Below are positions 47,677-56,981 of a stretch of 64,000 bases of DNA, piece by piece. A program made the translations under genes and the position numbers. Below the pieces are notes generated by a model that saw only the letters and a list, made by a program, of their open reading frames with translations, did not search any database and was not told where the DNA came from. Each line of letters begins with the position of its first letter. Within the stretch, counting starts at the first letter, position 1. This DNA is from CALTSX01 sp051647685 (lineage in GTDB: Bacteria > Chlamydiota > Chlamydiia > Chlamydiales > CALTSX01): NCBI GenBank assembly GCA_051647685.1, contig JBOFEG010000021.1, positions 9,784-73,783 on the forward strand. The letters are read 5' to 3'.

Positions 47677-49782
47677 TCAGACATTCACTTGTGTGCTTTT
47701 GCTAAGCAAAGATCTTGCGCTAAGCTTAATCTGTCCTCTATCATTCACATCTAAAACTTCTACCTCTAGAGGGGATCCAATTGTATAGGCATCATAGATA
47801 TTAGTGATTTTCGCATTCGAAAGCTCAGAGATGTGGCAAAGGCCTTCTTTACTACCGATACGAACAAAGACACCAAAGTCTTTAATCCCGGTAATCTCAC
47901 CAGTATATGTCTTGCCTATTTCGACATCCATAGTTAAGCTGTGAATAATATCTTTGGCTTTATTTAAGCCTTCTTGATCCATAGCAGTGATACAAACCCT
48001 TCCGTCGTCGTCAATTTTGATATCAGCTCCAGTCTCTTCAATAATTGATCTAATTTGTTTTCCACCAGGACCAATTACGATAGCAATTTTACTCGGTTTA
48101 ATTTGCATTGTAATAATTTTGGGAGCGTGTTCAGAGAGAGAAGCTCTCGGTTTTGGATGAGCGGATAGAACTTTTTGTAGGATGTGTGCAAGACCTTGTC
48201 TCGCTTGGGCTAGCGCTCGGCGCATGATATCCACAGTAATTCCTTCTACTTTGCTGTCCATTTGAAAAGCAGTGATTCCTTTCTCGTCTCCGGTAATTTT
48301 AAAGTCCATATCGCCGTACGCATCTTCAATTCCTAGGATATCGGATAAAATAACGTGATTATTATTCTCATCGAGTAGAAGTCCCATTGCAATTCCAACC
48401 ACGGGTCTCTTAATAGGAACGCCTGCATCCATAAGGGCAAGACATCCACCGCAGACTGATGCCATCGAAGAGGAACCATTAGATTCTGTTATATTAGATT
48501 CCAAACGGATAATATAGGGAAAGACGTCTGACGTAGGTATGCTATAGAGCAAAGCTTTTTCAGCAAGTTTCCCATGACCGACTTCTCTACGACCCGGCGC
48601 TCCGATTCTTCCCACTTCTCCGACTGAGAATGGAGGGAAAAAATATTGTAGATAGAATCGTTGCGTTCCACCTTCATTGAGATCTTCAAATCGCTGCGCC
48701 ATAGTTTCTCCACCGAGAGTACATACGGAAATCGATTGTGTTTCTCCTCGAGTAAATAAAACGCTGCCGTGTGTACGGGCAAGAATACCAATATCGATCG
48801 AAATAGGTCTAATTTCTTCAGAATTTCTCCCATCACATCGCTCATTTTTTGTAAGTATATTAGCTCTTAGGTATTTCCCAATGATTTTTTTTAACGAAAT
48901 TTTTATATCAACAGCGCAGTATGTTGGATTAGTTTCCGGTGCATATTCAACCATCACATCTTGTTCTATTATAGATAGGGCAAGCTCTCTTTTTTGCTTA
49001 TCTTTAATCTGCAGGGCTTCAACTAGATCATTTTTTACTTTTTCTTCGATCAGATTTATTAACTCATGGCTTGGTTCGCGAAGAGCAACCTCTAATTTAT
49101 CTTTACCCACTTGCGATTGCCATTCTTTGATGCCTTGGCATATTTCTTTGATCGCAGCGTGACCCTCTTCCATGGCAGTAATTACTTGTTCTTCGCTTAA
49201 GAAATCGGAATAACCTTCAATCATAAGAATAGAATCTTCTGTTCCTGCAAGGATTAGATCGAGTGTAGAAACTTTTTTTTCTTGTATAGTTGGATTAATC
49301 ACAAAAGTATCTTTGATTAAACCAATTTGCACTGCTGCAAGTGGTTTAGTGAAGGGGACGTCAGAGATTGCTATAGCAGCTGATGCTGCACAAATGGCAA
49401 GTGGATCTGGAGAATGGATACCATCGTAGGATAATACATAAGATAAAATTTGAGTTTCATTGTAATAACCATTTGGGAAAAGAGGGCGGATAGGTCGATC
49501 GATAAGTCTACTAAGCAATGTTTCTCGTTCTGTTGGTCTGCCTTCTCTTTTAATAAAGCCACCAAGGGTTTTTCCAGCCGAGGAGAACTTTTCTTGGTAA
49601 TCAACTCGAAGGGGGAGAAAATCTACATCTGCTGAGGGAGTCCTTTTTGCACATATGGTAGAGAGAATGGTTGTTTCCCCACATGTCAGTAAAACGGCAC
49701 CGTTTGCTTGGCGTGCAATTTTTCCCGTGCTAAAAGATATGGATTTTCCTGCCACAGATATGGTTGTAGTATGCTCTTTCAT
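47677..49782 (-). CDS. pnp: Polynucleotide phosphorylase
   Basis: A 701-residue 3'-5' phosphorolytic exoribonuclease. It contains two RNase PH-like domains (first: RQANGAVLLTCGETTILSTI; second: LARTHGSVLFTRGETQSIS, with GRREVGHGKLAEKAL), then a KH domain (IGPGGKQIRSIIEETGADIKI) and an S1 domain (YTGEITGIKDFGVFVRIGSKEG). The catalytic DAYGDMDFKITGD loop is present. It lies downstream of rpsO on the same strand, the near-universal rpsO-pnp order. Confidence 0.97.
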   Translation of the reverse strand: MKEHTTTISVAGKSISFSTGKIARQANGAVLLTCGETTILSTICAKRTPSADVDFLPLRVDYQEKFSSAGKTLGGFIKREGRPTERETLLSRLIDRPIRPLFPNGYYNETQILSYVLSYDGIHSPDPLAICAASAAIAISDVPFTKPLAAVQIGLIKDTFVINPTIQEKKVSTLDLILAGTEDSILMIEGYSDFLSEEQVITAMEEGHAAIKEICQGIKEWQSQVGKDKLEVALREPSHELINLIEEKVKNDLVEALQIKDKQKRELALSIIEQDVMVEYAPETNPTYCAVDIKISLKKIIGKYLRANILTKNERCDGRNSEEIRPISIDIGILARTHGSVLFTRGETQSISVCTLGGETMAQRFEDLNEGGTQRFYLQYFFPPFSVGEVGRIGAPGRREVGHGKLAEKALLYSIPTSDVFPYIIRLESNITESNGSSSMASVCGGCLALMDAGVPIKRPVVGIAMGLLLDENNNHVILSDILGIEDAYGDMDFKITGDEKGITAFQMDSKVEGITVDIMRRALAQARQGLAHILQKVLSAHPKPRASLSEHAPKIITMQIKPSKIAIVIGPGGKQIRSIIEETGADIKIDDDGRVCITAMDQEGLNKAKDIIHSLTMDVEIGKTYTGEITGIKDFGVFVRIGSKEGLCHISELSNAKITNIYDAYTIGSPLEVEVLDVNDRGQIKLSARSLLSKSTQVNV

Positions 49783-49916
49783 GAATGGTTATTCTCCTTC
49801 AAAATTATTAAATATAAAATATAGTAAAGAAATAAAGTGATAGTGCATTTGACACTAAACTTTACTGAAATTAGTGAAGCATATCAACTTATTATTAAGG
49901 GTTCAATAGAAAATGA

Positions 49917-49941
49917 AAGGCGCCAGCGTATGTAACGCCTT
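49917..49941 (-). terminator. Hairpin between rpsO and pnp
   Basis: AAGGCG (49917-49922) pairs with CGCCTT (49936-49941). On the minus strand it is followed by TCATTTTCT, so it may act as an attenuating terminator after rpsO, or as the RNase-processing hairpin often found between rpsO and pnp. Confidence 0.45.
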
Positions 49942-49955
49942 CAAAAATAGAGAAG

Positions 49956-50225
49956 CTACTTACGAAGGGATAGGGCGTCAATTATTTTTTTATATCTCTT
50001 AGTATTTGTTGCATTGAGATAATCTAATAATTTCCGTCGCTGTCCAGTTAACTTAATCAACTCAAGTCGTGAATGAGAATCGTTTTTTGCTGTCTGAAGA
50101 TGCTCAGTTAAACGCGTAATACGTTCTGAAAGAAGTGCAATTTGTACATCTGCAGATCCCGTATCCTTTTCATGTAGTTGAAACTTTTTTGTAACCTCTT
50201 CCTTTGTACCTTTATCCAAAGACAT
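49956..50225 (-). CDS. rpsO: Ribosomal protein S15
   Basis: An 89-residue S15 with the typical TGSADVQIALLSERITRLTEHL, NDSHSRLELIKLTGQRRKLLDYL and KRYKKIIDALSLRK. It binds 16S rRNA in the central domain of the 30S subunit. The first gene of the rpsO-pnp unit; a divergent promoter region of ~150 bases separates it from tadA. Confidence 0.97.
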   Translation of the reverse strand: MSLDKGTKEEVTKKFQLHEKDTGSADVQIALLSERITRLTEHLQTAKNDSHSRLELIKLTGQRRKLLDYLNATNTKRYKKIIDALSLRK

Positions 50226-50379
50226 GTTAAATTTCTCCCAAAGATCTAATGAAAAAACTAAATAATAAGACTACCCTAGTATAGCAGTATGCGAGTTAAA
50301 TATTCAATCTTTAATAAGGAGGCGTGAAGAAAAATGAATTCTGCAAATAAATTTTATGGTTTCATCTTAAGGATATACG

Positions 50380-50850
50380 ATGTTTTGTGATGATGAGAAA
50401 AACCATACTCTATATATGTCAGAGGCCTTACATGAGGCTCATCTAGCTTTCTCTGCAGAAGAAGTTCCCGTTGGTGCAGTCATTGTTTATAATGGGGTAA
50501 TCATTGCAAGAGATCATAATCGAGTAGAAGAAAAAAAAGATTGTACAGCTCATGCAGAAATACTTTGTATGAGACAGGCTATGCAAGTCATTGGAGATTG
50601 GCGTTTGACTGGTGCCACACTATATACAACGCTAGAGCCCTGCAGCATGTGTGCTGGAGCTATAGTACTTGCCCGAATTCCTAGGATAGTATGGGGGGCT
50701 CCTGATATTCGATATGGCGCTAGCGGCACTCGAATCAATTTATTCTCTACTCTGGATTCTGTGCATAAGGTCCATGTAGTAAAAGGAATATGCGGAATTG
50801 AATCCTCGAAATTATTAAAAAATTTTTTTTATAACAAAAGGATTAATTAG
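50380..50850 (+). CDS. tadA: tRNA-specific adenosine deaminase TadA
   Basis: The enzyme deaminates A34 to inosine in tRNA-Arg(ACG). At 156 residues it is normal length. The zinc-dependent deaminase motif is complete: HAEILCMRQA with the catalytic Glu, and LEPCSMCAGAI with both zinc Cys. DHNRVEEKKDCTAHAE precedes the site. It leads a plus-strand series that continues to metG. Confidence 0.94.
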   Translation: MFCDDEKNHTLYMSEALHEAHLAFSAEEVPVGAVIVYNGVIIARDHNRVEEKKDCTAHAEILCMRQAMQVIGDWRLTGATLYTTLEPCSMCAGAIVLARIPRIVWGAPDIRYGASGTRINLFSTLDSVHKVHVVKGICGIESSKLLKNFFYNKRIN

Positions 50851-50856
50851 AAGTCT

Positions 50857-51093
50857 ATGAAAAATTTATTAGATGAATTAATACTTCACCAAAAAGCTCG
50901 ATTATTTGCCCTTGCCAGAGAAATCGTCCCATATATTACAACCGATGATTTACTCCAACCCTGTGATTTTCCTGAGCTTGAAAACCACGCATACTTTCGA
51001 TACGAAGAAGGACTACTCGCTGGATTATTGACAGTTCAGTCAGCATTTTTATCCCGAAATCGACAAGATGATTTTTCAAATCAGATTAGTTAG
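50857..51093 (+). CDS. Small conserved chlamydial-type protein of unknown function
   Basis: A 78-residue soluble protein starting 6 bases after tadA. It shows KARLFALAREIVPYITTDDL and EGLLAGLLTVQSAFLS, amphipathic helices without catalytic motifs. Small hypothetical genes sit at equivalent positions next to tadA and rpmE in Chlamydia, so it is probably a real lineage-specific gene. No function can be assigned. Confidence 0.65.
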   Translation: MKNLLDELILHQKARLFALAREIVPYITTDDLLQPCDFPELENHAYFRYEEGLLAGLLTVQSAFLSRNRQDDFSNQIS

Positions 51094-51187
51094 AAGATTG
51101 ATATCTTAATATAAGAAAAGTACTTGAGTTTAAGAATAAAAGAGATAATAATTATAAAACTTTATTTCGATATTAAATAGGTAGAAT

Positions 51188-51568
51188 ATGAAAAAACAAG
51201 GTCATCCAAAATATCAAGAAACAGTTTTATTTATAGATACGGCATCAGGTGCAGTATTTCCATGTGGTAGTTCTGTACATACTACAGAAACACAAATCGC
51301 TGATGGAACTATCCCCGGGACAATAAAAGGACAAGAATATCCGATATATCGGGTCCCTATATCATCTGTTTCTCACCCTTTCTTTAATAAAAGCAAACAA
51401 TTTATTGATACAGAAGGGCGCATTGATCGATTTAAAAAACGCTATACGGATAAAGCTGCTGAAAGTGCGAAGCTTGCTAGTGAGGGTAAAAATACTCTCT
51501 CCAAAAGTACTATTAAAAAGAAGCGGTCTGTTAAGCCTGTAACTAAGAAGAAACCGCCTACTAATTAA
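51188..51568 (+). CDS. rpmE: Ribosomal protein L31 (type B) with basic C-terminal extension
   Basis: A 126-residue L31. The type-B-like core has GHPKYQETVLFIDTASGAVF, then PISSVSHPFFNKSKQFIDTEGR and RFKKRY. It carries no zinc-ribbon Cys set. The last ~40 residues are a Lys/Ser-rich tail (STIKKKRSVKPVTKKKPP) longer than in most bacteria. It is part of the 50S central protuberance region. prfA follows after 11 bases, as in Chlamydia. Confidence 0.92.
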   Translation: MKKQGHPKYQETVLFIDTASGAVFPCGSSVHTTETQIADGTIPGTIKGQEYPIYRVPISSVSHPFFNKSKQFIDTEGRIDRFKKRYTDKAAESAKLASEGKNTLSKSTIKKKRSVKPVTKKKPPTN

Positions 51569-51579
51569 ACTATTTTTAT

Positions 51580-52641
51580 ATGCAAGAAAAAATTGAGAAA
51601 CTGCTGCTGCGTCTGAATGAAATAGAGGTCCTCCTTGAGGATCCTAATTTGTTTCAAGATAAAAAAAATTATAAACAAATCATGCAAGAACATGCAGCGT
51701 TACTTAGATTGCGGGACGCATGGCTTACTTATCAACAGGTAGGGGATCAGTTAAAAAATAATAAAGATCTTTTAGCGCGAGAATTAGATGCAGAATTTGC
51801 TCAACTTATCTCAGAAGAAGTAGAGAAAAACGAAGAAAACTTGATTACTTTACAGGCTCAACTCGAAGATTTGTTGGTTCCACCAGATCCTAATGATAGT
51901 CGATCTGTTATTTTGGAGATTCGAGCTGGAACAGGGGGGAATGAGGCAGCTATATTTGTTGGAAACCTTGCTCGAATGTATCAGAACTATGCTTCTAAAA
52001 AGGGTTGGCATATGGAAATACTTTCAGCTACTCCATCAGAGGCCGGTGGTTTTAAAGAATATATTGTTCTTGTTTCAGGATCGAATGTATATCGCATCAT
52101 GAAATATGAGGGCGGGACACATAGGGTTCAGCGAGTTCCAGAGACTGAAGCGAATGGTCGTATTCACACATCCGCAGCAACGGTGGCCATCTTGCCAGAA
52201 GTCAAAGAAGAAGAGGTGAAAATTGAAGATAAAGATTTACGCATAGAGACAACTAGGTCATCTGGAGCTGGAGGACAGCATGTCAATACAACAGATTCTG
52301 CTGTAAAGATTACACATATTCCAACGGGAATCTCTGTCGGATGTCAAGAAGAGAGATCACAACATAAAAACAAAGAAAAAGCCAAAAAAATTCTTCTTGC
52401 TCGGATTCGTGATAAGGAAAAAAGCAAGCAACAACAGATGGTTGCAGATCTCAGATCCACACAGGTGGGCTCTGGTGATCGCTCTGAAAGAATTAGAACC
52501 TATAATTTCCCACAGAATCGAGTGACAGATCATAGAATTCATTTAACTCTGTATGATTTAGATCGAATTATGGAGGGCGATATGGATGAGCTAACGCAAA
52601 GTTTGGTACGACATTACCACCAACAAAAGGTAATCACATAA
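51580..52641 (+). CDS. prfA: Peptide chain release factor 1
   Basis: A 353-residue class I release factor for UAA and UAG. SSGAGGQHVNTTDSAVKITH carries the GGQ tripeptide of the peptidyl-transferase centre. The codon-recognition region has the RF1-type pattern (GGTHRVQRVPETEANGRIHTS). The N-terminal coiled coil and LYDLDRIMEGDMDEL tail are normal. prmC, which methylates the GGQ glutamine, follows 14 bases downstream. Confidence 0.96.
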   Translation: MQEKIEKLLLRLNEIEVLLEDPNLFQDKKNYKQIMQEHAALLRLRDAWLTYQQVGDQLKNNKDLLARELDAEFAQLISEEVEKNEENLITLQAQLEDLLVPPDPNDSRSVILEIRAGTGGNEAAIFVGNLARMYQNYASKKGWHMEILSATPSEAGGFKEYIVLVSGSNVYRIMKYEGGTHRVQRVPETEANGRIHTSAATVAILPEVKEEEVKIEDKDLRIETTRSSGAGGQHVNTTDSAVKITHIPTGISVGCQEERSQHKNKEKAKKILLARIRDKEKSKQQQMVADLRSTQVGSGDRSERIRTYNFPQNRVTDHRIHLTLYDLDRIMEGDMDELTQSLVRHYHQQKVIT

Positions 52642-52655
52642 ATGAGACTATATTT

Positions 52656-53504
52656 ATGCGAACAATTAAAAAAATGTTGTATCTCTCCACGAGATACTTA
52701 GACGAAAGAAATATATATCCTGCCCGTAAAACAGCAGAAGACATTGTAGCTTTTGTATTGAAGATGTCTAGAGTCGATTTATATTTACAATTTGATCGCA
52801 AAGTTCTACACAAAGAATGGCATGCGTGTCTTTCCTATCTTAAAAGAAAGGGGGGAGGAGAACCGATAGAACACATGATTCGAAATGTCGAATTTTTTCA
52901 ATGTCAAATTGGAGTTACTCCAAGTGTTTTGATTCCTCGCCAAGAAACAGAAATCTTGCTCTGGAAGGCTTGCCAATACATTAAAGAGGAAATTCCTGAA
53001 GATGCAGTCGCCTGGGATCTTTGTACTGGGAGTGGGTGCCTTGGCCTTGGTCTCAAAAAAGCTTTTCCAAAATTTACGGTAACATTATCCGATATTTCCC
53101 CAGATTGCATAGATGTAGCTAAAAGAAATGCTAAAAAAAATCGACTCGATGTATTTTGTTTAGTAGGTAATTTATTAGATCCATTTAAAGGTGAAAAAGC
53201 ACATGTAATTCTCTGTAATCCTCCCTATCTCTCTATAAAAGAGTTTGAGAACTTGCATTCTGGGGTTAAAGACTTTGAACCTACAACTGCATTGCTTGCT
53301 GGGGAGACTGGGCTTGAATTTTTTGAAAAACTCTCTATTATTTTGCCAGAATTTCTTTATTCGAATGGTTGGGTCTTTTTAGAAATTGGCGCATTACAAA
53401 AATTGGACGTAGAAAGAATTTTTTCCCATAGTAAGTGGAAAAGAATTATTAGTGATAAAGATTGGTCAGGGAAAGATCGATTTATTTTTCTTCAAAAGTC
53501 ATAA
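52656..53504 (+). CDS. prmC: Release-factor glutamine methyltransferase PrmC
   Basis: The enzyme methylates the glutamine of the GGQ motif in release factors. It has 282 residues. It includes PSVLIPRQETEILLWKA, the SAM-binding WDLCTGSGCLGLGLKKAF, and the catalytic ILCNPPYLS motif. It directly follows its substrate gene prfA. An ATG with only a weak Shine-Dalgarno is used. Confidence 0.95.
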   Translation: MRTIKKMLYLSTRYLDERNIYPARKTAEDIVAFVLKMSRVDLYLQFDRKVLHKEWHACLSYLKRKGGGEPIEHMIRNVEFFQCQIGVTPSVLIPRQETEILLWKACQYIKEEIPEDAVAWDLCTGSGCLGLGLKKAFPKFTVTLSDISPDCIDVAKRNAKKNRLDVFCLVGNLLDPFKGEKAHVILCNPPYLSIKEFENLHSGVKDFEPTTALLAGETGLEFFEKLSIILPEFLYSNGWVFLEIGALQKLDVERIFSHSKWKRIISDKDWSGKDRFIFLQKS

Positions 53505-53525
53505 CGCTTTGTTGGGGTAGGAAAT

Positions 53526-54863
53526 ATGTTTGAATCATTAACAGAAAAGTTGCAGGGAATATTTTCCTCTTTTCGGTCTAAAGAATTAACGGAAAAAAAT
53601 CTAATAGATGCCACTCGAGAAATAAGGCTTATTTTATTAGAGGCAGATGTAAATTATACAGTAGCAAGTAAATTAATTCATTCTATTAAAACAAGAACGA
53701 TTGGAATCAAACGAATAGCCTCTCTTTCTGTAGAAGAACAGTTTGCAACTATCGTTCACGAAGAACTTATAAGAATCATGGGAGAGACAGAAGCTCTTAT
53801 CGAAACGAATTCATTTCCCTCTGTATTTATGCTATGTGGCTTGGAAGGATCTGGAAAAACAACGACTTCAGTCAAACTTGCAGCTTATCTAATAAAAAAC
53901 AACATCCGAAAAAAACCATTATTAATAGCAGCCGATTTGCTACGGCTTGCTGCTGTCGAACAGCTAGAGTTACTCGCAAAGAGTCAATCTATACCCGTGT
54001 TTTCAGAGCGAGATGCTAAATCTCCAATCGATGTAGTTCAAAATGGGCTTGCTTATGCGGCGCAAGAAGGCTTCGATGTAGTGATTATTGATACTGCTGG
54101 TCGCCAACATGTAGATACTGCATTAATGGATGAATTGAGTCAAATTCGGCATGTTTCCCGACCGTGTGAAGTTTTTCTCGTTATCAATGCAACTCTTGGA
54201 CAAGAAGCTGTGAAAATTGCTGCAGAATTTGACAAAGTTGTATCTGTAACGGGTCATATTTTGACTATGCTAGATTCGGGAGCTAAAGCTGGTAGCGCTA
54301 TTTCTATTTTATCGGTTACCAATAAACCTATTAAATTTGAAGGAACGGGAGAGCGAATTGATGATTTTCAAATTTTTAATCCAGTCTCTATGGCAGATCG
54401 GATACTCGGAAGAGGGGATATTATTAATTTAAAGAAACAGATTGAAGCCCATATTAGTGAGGAAGAAAGCGCGAATCTCGAGAAGAAGTTAGATAAAGCT
54501 AGTTTTACCTTTGAGGACTATTTGCAACAAATGTCTTGGATTAAAAAAATGGGATCTCTCAAGAAAATATTTTCCATGCTTCCTGGAATTCCTTCGATGA
54601 AAAATATGGAATTGCCAGAAAAAGAGATGGAAAGGATCCGAGCCATAATCTATTCTATGAACCTCTCAGAGAGGAAAGGAAGCGAGGAATTAACCCCACC
54701 AAGAAGAAGACGGATTGCAAAGGGCAGTGGTACATCGATTGAAGAAGTAAATAAATTAATTAAAGGGTTTAAACAAATCAAACAATTCATGAAACAACCG
54801 CAATCTATAAAAAAATTTCTGCAAGATTCTAATATTAATACTTCCCTTTTTCCTAAGAAATAG
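53526..54863 (+). CDS. ffh: Signal recognition particle protein Ffh
   Basis: The SRP54 GTPase brings ribosomes making membrane proteins to FtsY. It has 445 residues. The N domain is followed by the G domain with GLEGSGKT (105-112), the insertion-box helices, IIDTAGRQHVD and TMLDSGAKAGSAISI-like G motifs. The Met-rich M domain (FEDYLQQMSWIKKMGSL, SMLPGIPSMKNM) binds 4.5S RNA and signal peptides, and the C-terminal GSGTSIEEVNKLIKGFKQ is typical. rpsP follows. Confidence 0.96.
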   Translation: MFESLTEKLQGIFSSFRSKELTEKNLIDATREIRLILLEADVNYTVASKLIHSIKTRTIGIKRIASLSVEEQFATIVHEELIRIMGETEALIETNSFPSVFMLCGLEGSGKTTTSVKLAAYLIKNNIRKKPLLIAADLLRLAAVEQLELLAKSQSIPVFSERDAKSPIDVVQNGLAYAAQEGFDVVIIDTAGRQHVDTALMDELSQIRHVSRPCEVFLVINATLGQEAVKIAAEFDKVVSVTGHILTMLDSGAKAGSAISILSVTNKPIKFEGTGERIDDFQIFNPVSMADRILGRGDIINLKKQIEAHISEEESANLEKKLDKASFTFEDYLQQMSWIKKMGSLKKIFSMLPGIPSMKNMELPEKEMERIRAIIYSMNLSERKGSEELTPPRRRRIAKGSGTSIEEVNKLIKGFKQIKQFMKQPQSIKKFLQDSNINTSLFPKK

Positions 54864-54957
54864 TAGGAAAAATGGGTTTTATCTAAAAATCATCTCGATT
54901 TTTTATTGGGAACATTTTACAATAGCCTCTTTAAAAAAAGAAATTTAGGAGATTTTT

Positions 54958-55209
54958 ATGCTCAAAATTCGCATGTGTCAAACAGGCAGACTGAATCGTA
55001 AATGTTATCGATTAGTAGTGACTGATGCCAAATCTCCTCGGGATGGTAAGTATATCGAAATGGTGGGTTCTTATAATCCACATCAAGATAATGATAATGT
55101 AAAGATCCAAGAAGATCGGTTAATTTATTGGCTTGAAAAAGGTGCTATGATGACTGAGAAAGCGAAAGCACTTGTTAAACGCACAGCTCCTCAAGTATTA
55201 AAAAAATAA
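54958..55209 (+). CDS. rpsP: Ribosomal protein S16
   Basis: An 83-residue S16 beginning LKIRMCQTGRLNRKCYRLVV and containing GKYIEMVGSYNPHQ and RLIYWLEKGAMMTEKAKALV. It is needed for 30S assembly. TTAGGAG lies 7 bases before the ATG. It forms the conserved ffh-rpsP-trmD-rplS order. Confidence 0.96.
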   Translation: MLKIRMCQTGRLNRKCYRLVVTDAKSPRDGKYIEMVGSYNPHQDNDNVKIQEDRLIYWLEKGAMMTEKAKALVKRTAPQVLKK

Positions 55210-55231
55210 TTCATCAGAGCACACGAATGCG

Positions 55232-55900
55232 ATGAATATTACAATTCTTACCCTTTTTCCTGAGTTTTTTAATGGGCCATTTAATGTAAGCATTTTAAAA
55301 CGTGCACAGGAAATGGGATTATTACATATTCGAATAGAAAATATTCGAGATTATGCGCGAGATAAACATAGTCAAGTGGATGATCGACCTTATGGTGGCG
55401 GCCCTGGAATGGTTTTAAAACCAGAACCGTTACTTAGAGCAATTCGCAAAGTTCGTACTGAGGATTCGCGAGTTATATTTTTGTCTCCCCAAGGAAAACC
55501 TTTTCAGGCATCTATAGCCAAAGAATTTGTAAAATGTAAACATATTGTGTTGCTATGTGGCCATTATGAAGGCATTGATCAAAGGGTACTAGACGAAGTA
55601 AATGTCGAACTGAGCGTTGGTGATTTTGTTTTAACAAGTGGTTGCCCTGCCGCAGTGTTAGTGATTGATGCTGTTGTTCGATTTATTCCTGGAGTGCTAG
55701 GCGATCCATTATCAGCAGAGAGGGATTCTTTTGAGCAAAAGGGATATTTGGGCGCACCTAAATATACCAGACCTGCTGTGTTTGAAGGGAAAGAAGTTCC
55801 AAGTGTATTGCTCAGTGGCAATCATAAAAAGATTGATGAATGGAATGCAGAGCAATCGTATGAGAAAACAAAACGCGTTAGACCCGAATTATTAACTTGA
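55232..55900 (+). CDS. trmD: tRNA (guanine-N1)-methyltransferase TrmD
   Basis: The enzyme methylates G37 of tRNAs reading CNN and some other codons, preventing +1 frameshifting. It has 222 residues, slightly short of the ~245 usual. The trefoil-knot SPOUT motifs are complete: DDRPYGGGPGMVLKPEPL, LLCGHYEGIDQRVLD and VNVELSVGDFVLTSG. It starts 22 bases after rpsP. The C-terminal helices are reduced, which the family tolerates. Confidence 0.95.
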   Translation: MNITILTLFPEFFNGPFNVSILKRAQEMGLLHIRIENIRDYARDKHSQVDDRPYGGGPGMVLKPEPLLRAIRKVRTEDSRVIFLSPQGKPFQASIAKEFVKCKHIVLLCGHYEGIDQRVLDEVNVELSVGDFVLTSGCPAAVLVIDAVVRFIPGVLGDPLSAERDSFEQKGYLGAPKYTRPAVFEGKEVPSVLLSGNHKKIDEWNAEQSYEKTKRVRPELLT

Positions 55901-55947
55901 GCGGTTAATATAATAACTGCTAAAAAAGATTAGCTAAGGAGTTAGAT

Positions 55948-56343
55948 ATGAGCACTAATGCCATAATCAAAGAAATAGAAACACCACTCTTGAAAAAAGA
56001 TATTCCGTATTTCTCTATCGGTGATGAAATTAAAGTTTCTTTTTCTATTGTTGAAGGTGAAAAAGAGAGAATACAATCATTTATTGGCACAGTGATTGCG
56101 AGAAAAGGACGTAGCATTTCAGAAACAGTTTCGCTTTATAGAATCGCGCATGGATCGGCTATGGAACGAGTTTTTCTATTACATAGCCCTAAAATTACCA
56201 AAATCGAAGTTCTCAAATCGGGTAAGGTTAGACGCGCCAAATTATATTATTTACGAGGTAATTTTGGTAAAGCTGCAAAAGTAAAGAGATATATTGGTCC
56301 TAGACGGGAGAAATCAAAAGTAGAAGTAAAACCTGTAGAATAG
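55948..56343 (+). CDS. rplS: Ribosomal protein L19
   Basis: A 131-residue L19 with FSIGDEIKVSFSIVEGEKER, IQSFIGTVIARKGRSISETV and RRAKLYYLRGNFGKAAKVKR. It lies at the interface of the two subunits. TAAGGAG precedes the ATG. rnhB follows after 7 bases. Confidence 0.96.
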   Translation: MSTNAIIKEIETPLLKKDIPYFSIGDEIKVSFSIVEGEKERIQSFIGTVIARKGRSISETVSLYRIAHGSAMERVFLLHSPKITKIEVLKSGKVRRAKLYYLRGNFGKAAKVKRYIGPRREKSKVEVKPVE

Positions 56344-56350
56344 GGAATAA

Positions 56351-56974
56351 ATGGAACCGAGTAACACATATTTTGAAAGAATGTGTTATAATGAAGGTTT
56401 TACTAATGTAGCTGGAGTCGACGAAGTAGGCCGAGGATGCATAGCTGGTCCTGTTGTTGTTGTTGCTTGCATACTTCCCAAGGGATATTTTGATTCTGCT
56501 ATTAAAGATAGTAAGGTATTATCTCCTCAACAACGTGAAGTTGTATTGAGTGCCTTAGTTAAAGCGCAAGTGAGCTATGGAATTGGAATTGTCTCAAATA
56601 CAGAAATTGATAAGATAAATATCTTGCAAGCTACTCATCTAGCCATGCAATTCGCAATTAATAATTTAGCTGTAATTCCGGATTTTGTATTAATAGATGG
56701 AAATCAATTACCCAATATTTCTACTCCCCATAGAGGGATTGTAAAAGGCGATCAGAAATCCTTATCGATTGCAGCTGCATCCATTATAGCAAAAGTTACG
56801 AGAGATAATCTAATGCGAGAATATGATGAGATATATCCTATGTACCATTTCGCAGAAAACAAAGGATATCCCACTCGAAAGCACATAGAGGCACTCGATC
56901 GATATGGTCCTTGTGCTATACATAGATTAAGTTATAAACCTGTAGCCGTTAGAAATGCATTTTCTGGGAAATAA
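56351..56974 (+). CDS. rnhB: Ribonuclease HII
   Basis: A 207-residue RNase HII that removes ribonucleotides from DNA:RNA hybrids. The active-site acidic residues are in GVDEVGRGCIAGPVVVVAC, KDSKVLSPQQRE, DFVLIDGNQLP and KGDQKSLSIAAASIIAKVTRD. All four carboxylate positions are present. Same order rplS-rnhB-gmk as in Chlamydia. Confidence 0.95.
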   Translation: MEPSNTYFERMCYNEGFTNVAGVDEVGRGCIAGPVVVVACILPKGYFDSAIKDSKVLSPQQREVVLSALVKAQVSYGIGIVSNTEIDKINILQATHLAMQFAINNLAVIPDFVLIDGNQLPNISTPHRGIVKGDQKSLSIAAASIIAKVTRDNLMREYDEIYPMYHFAENKGYPTRKHIEALDRYGPCAIHRLSYKPVAVRNAFSGK

Positions 56975-56981
56975 AGCAGTT

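Noticed and set aside
48677..49162. 161-codon plus-strand frame opposite pnp
   Set aside because: It lies entirely antisense to conserved PNPase domains and has no own ribosome-binding site or family similarity.
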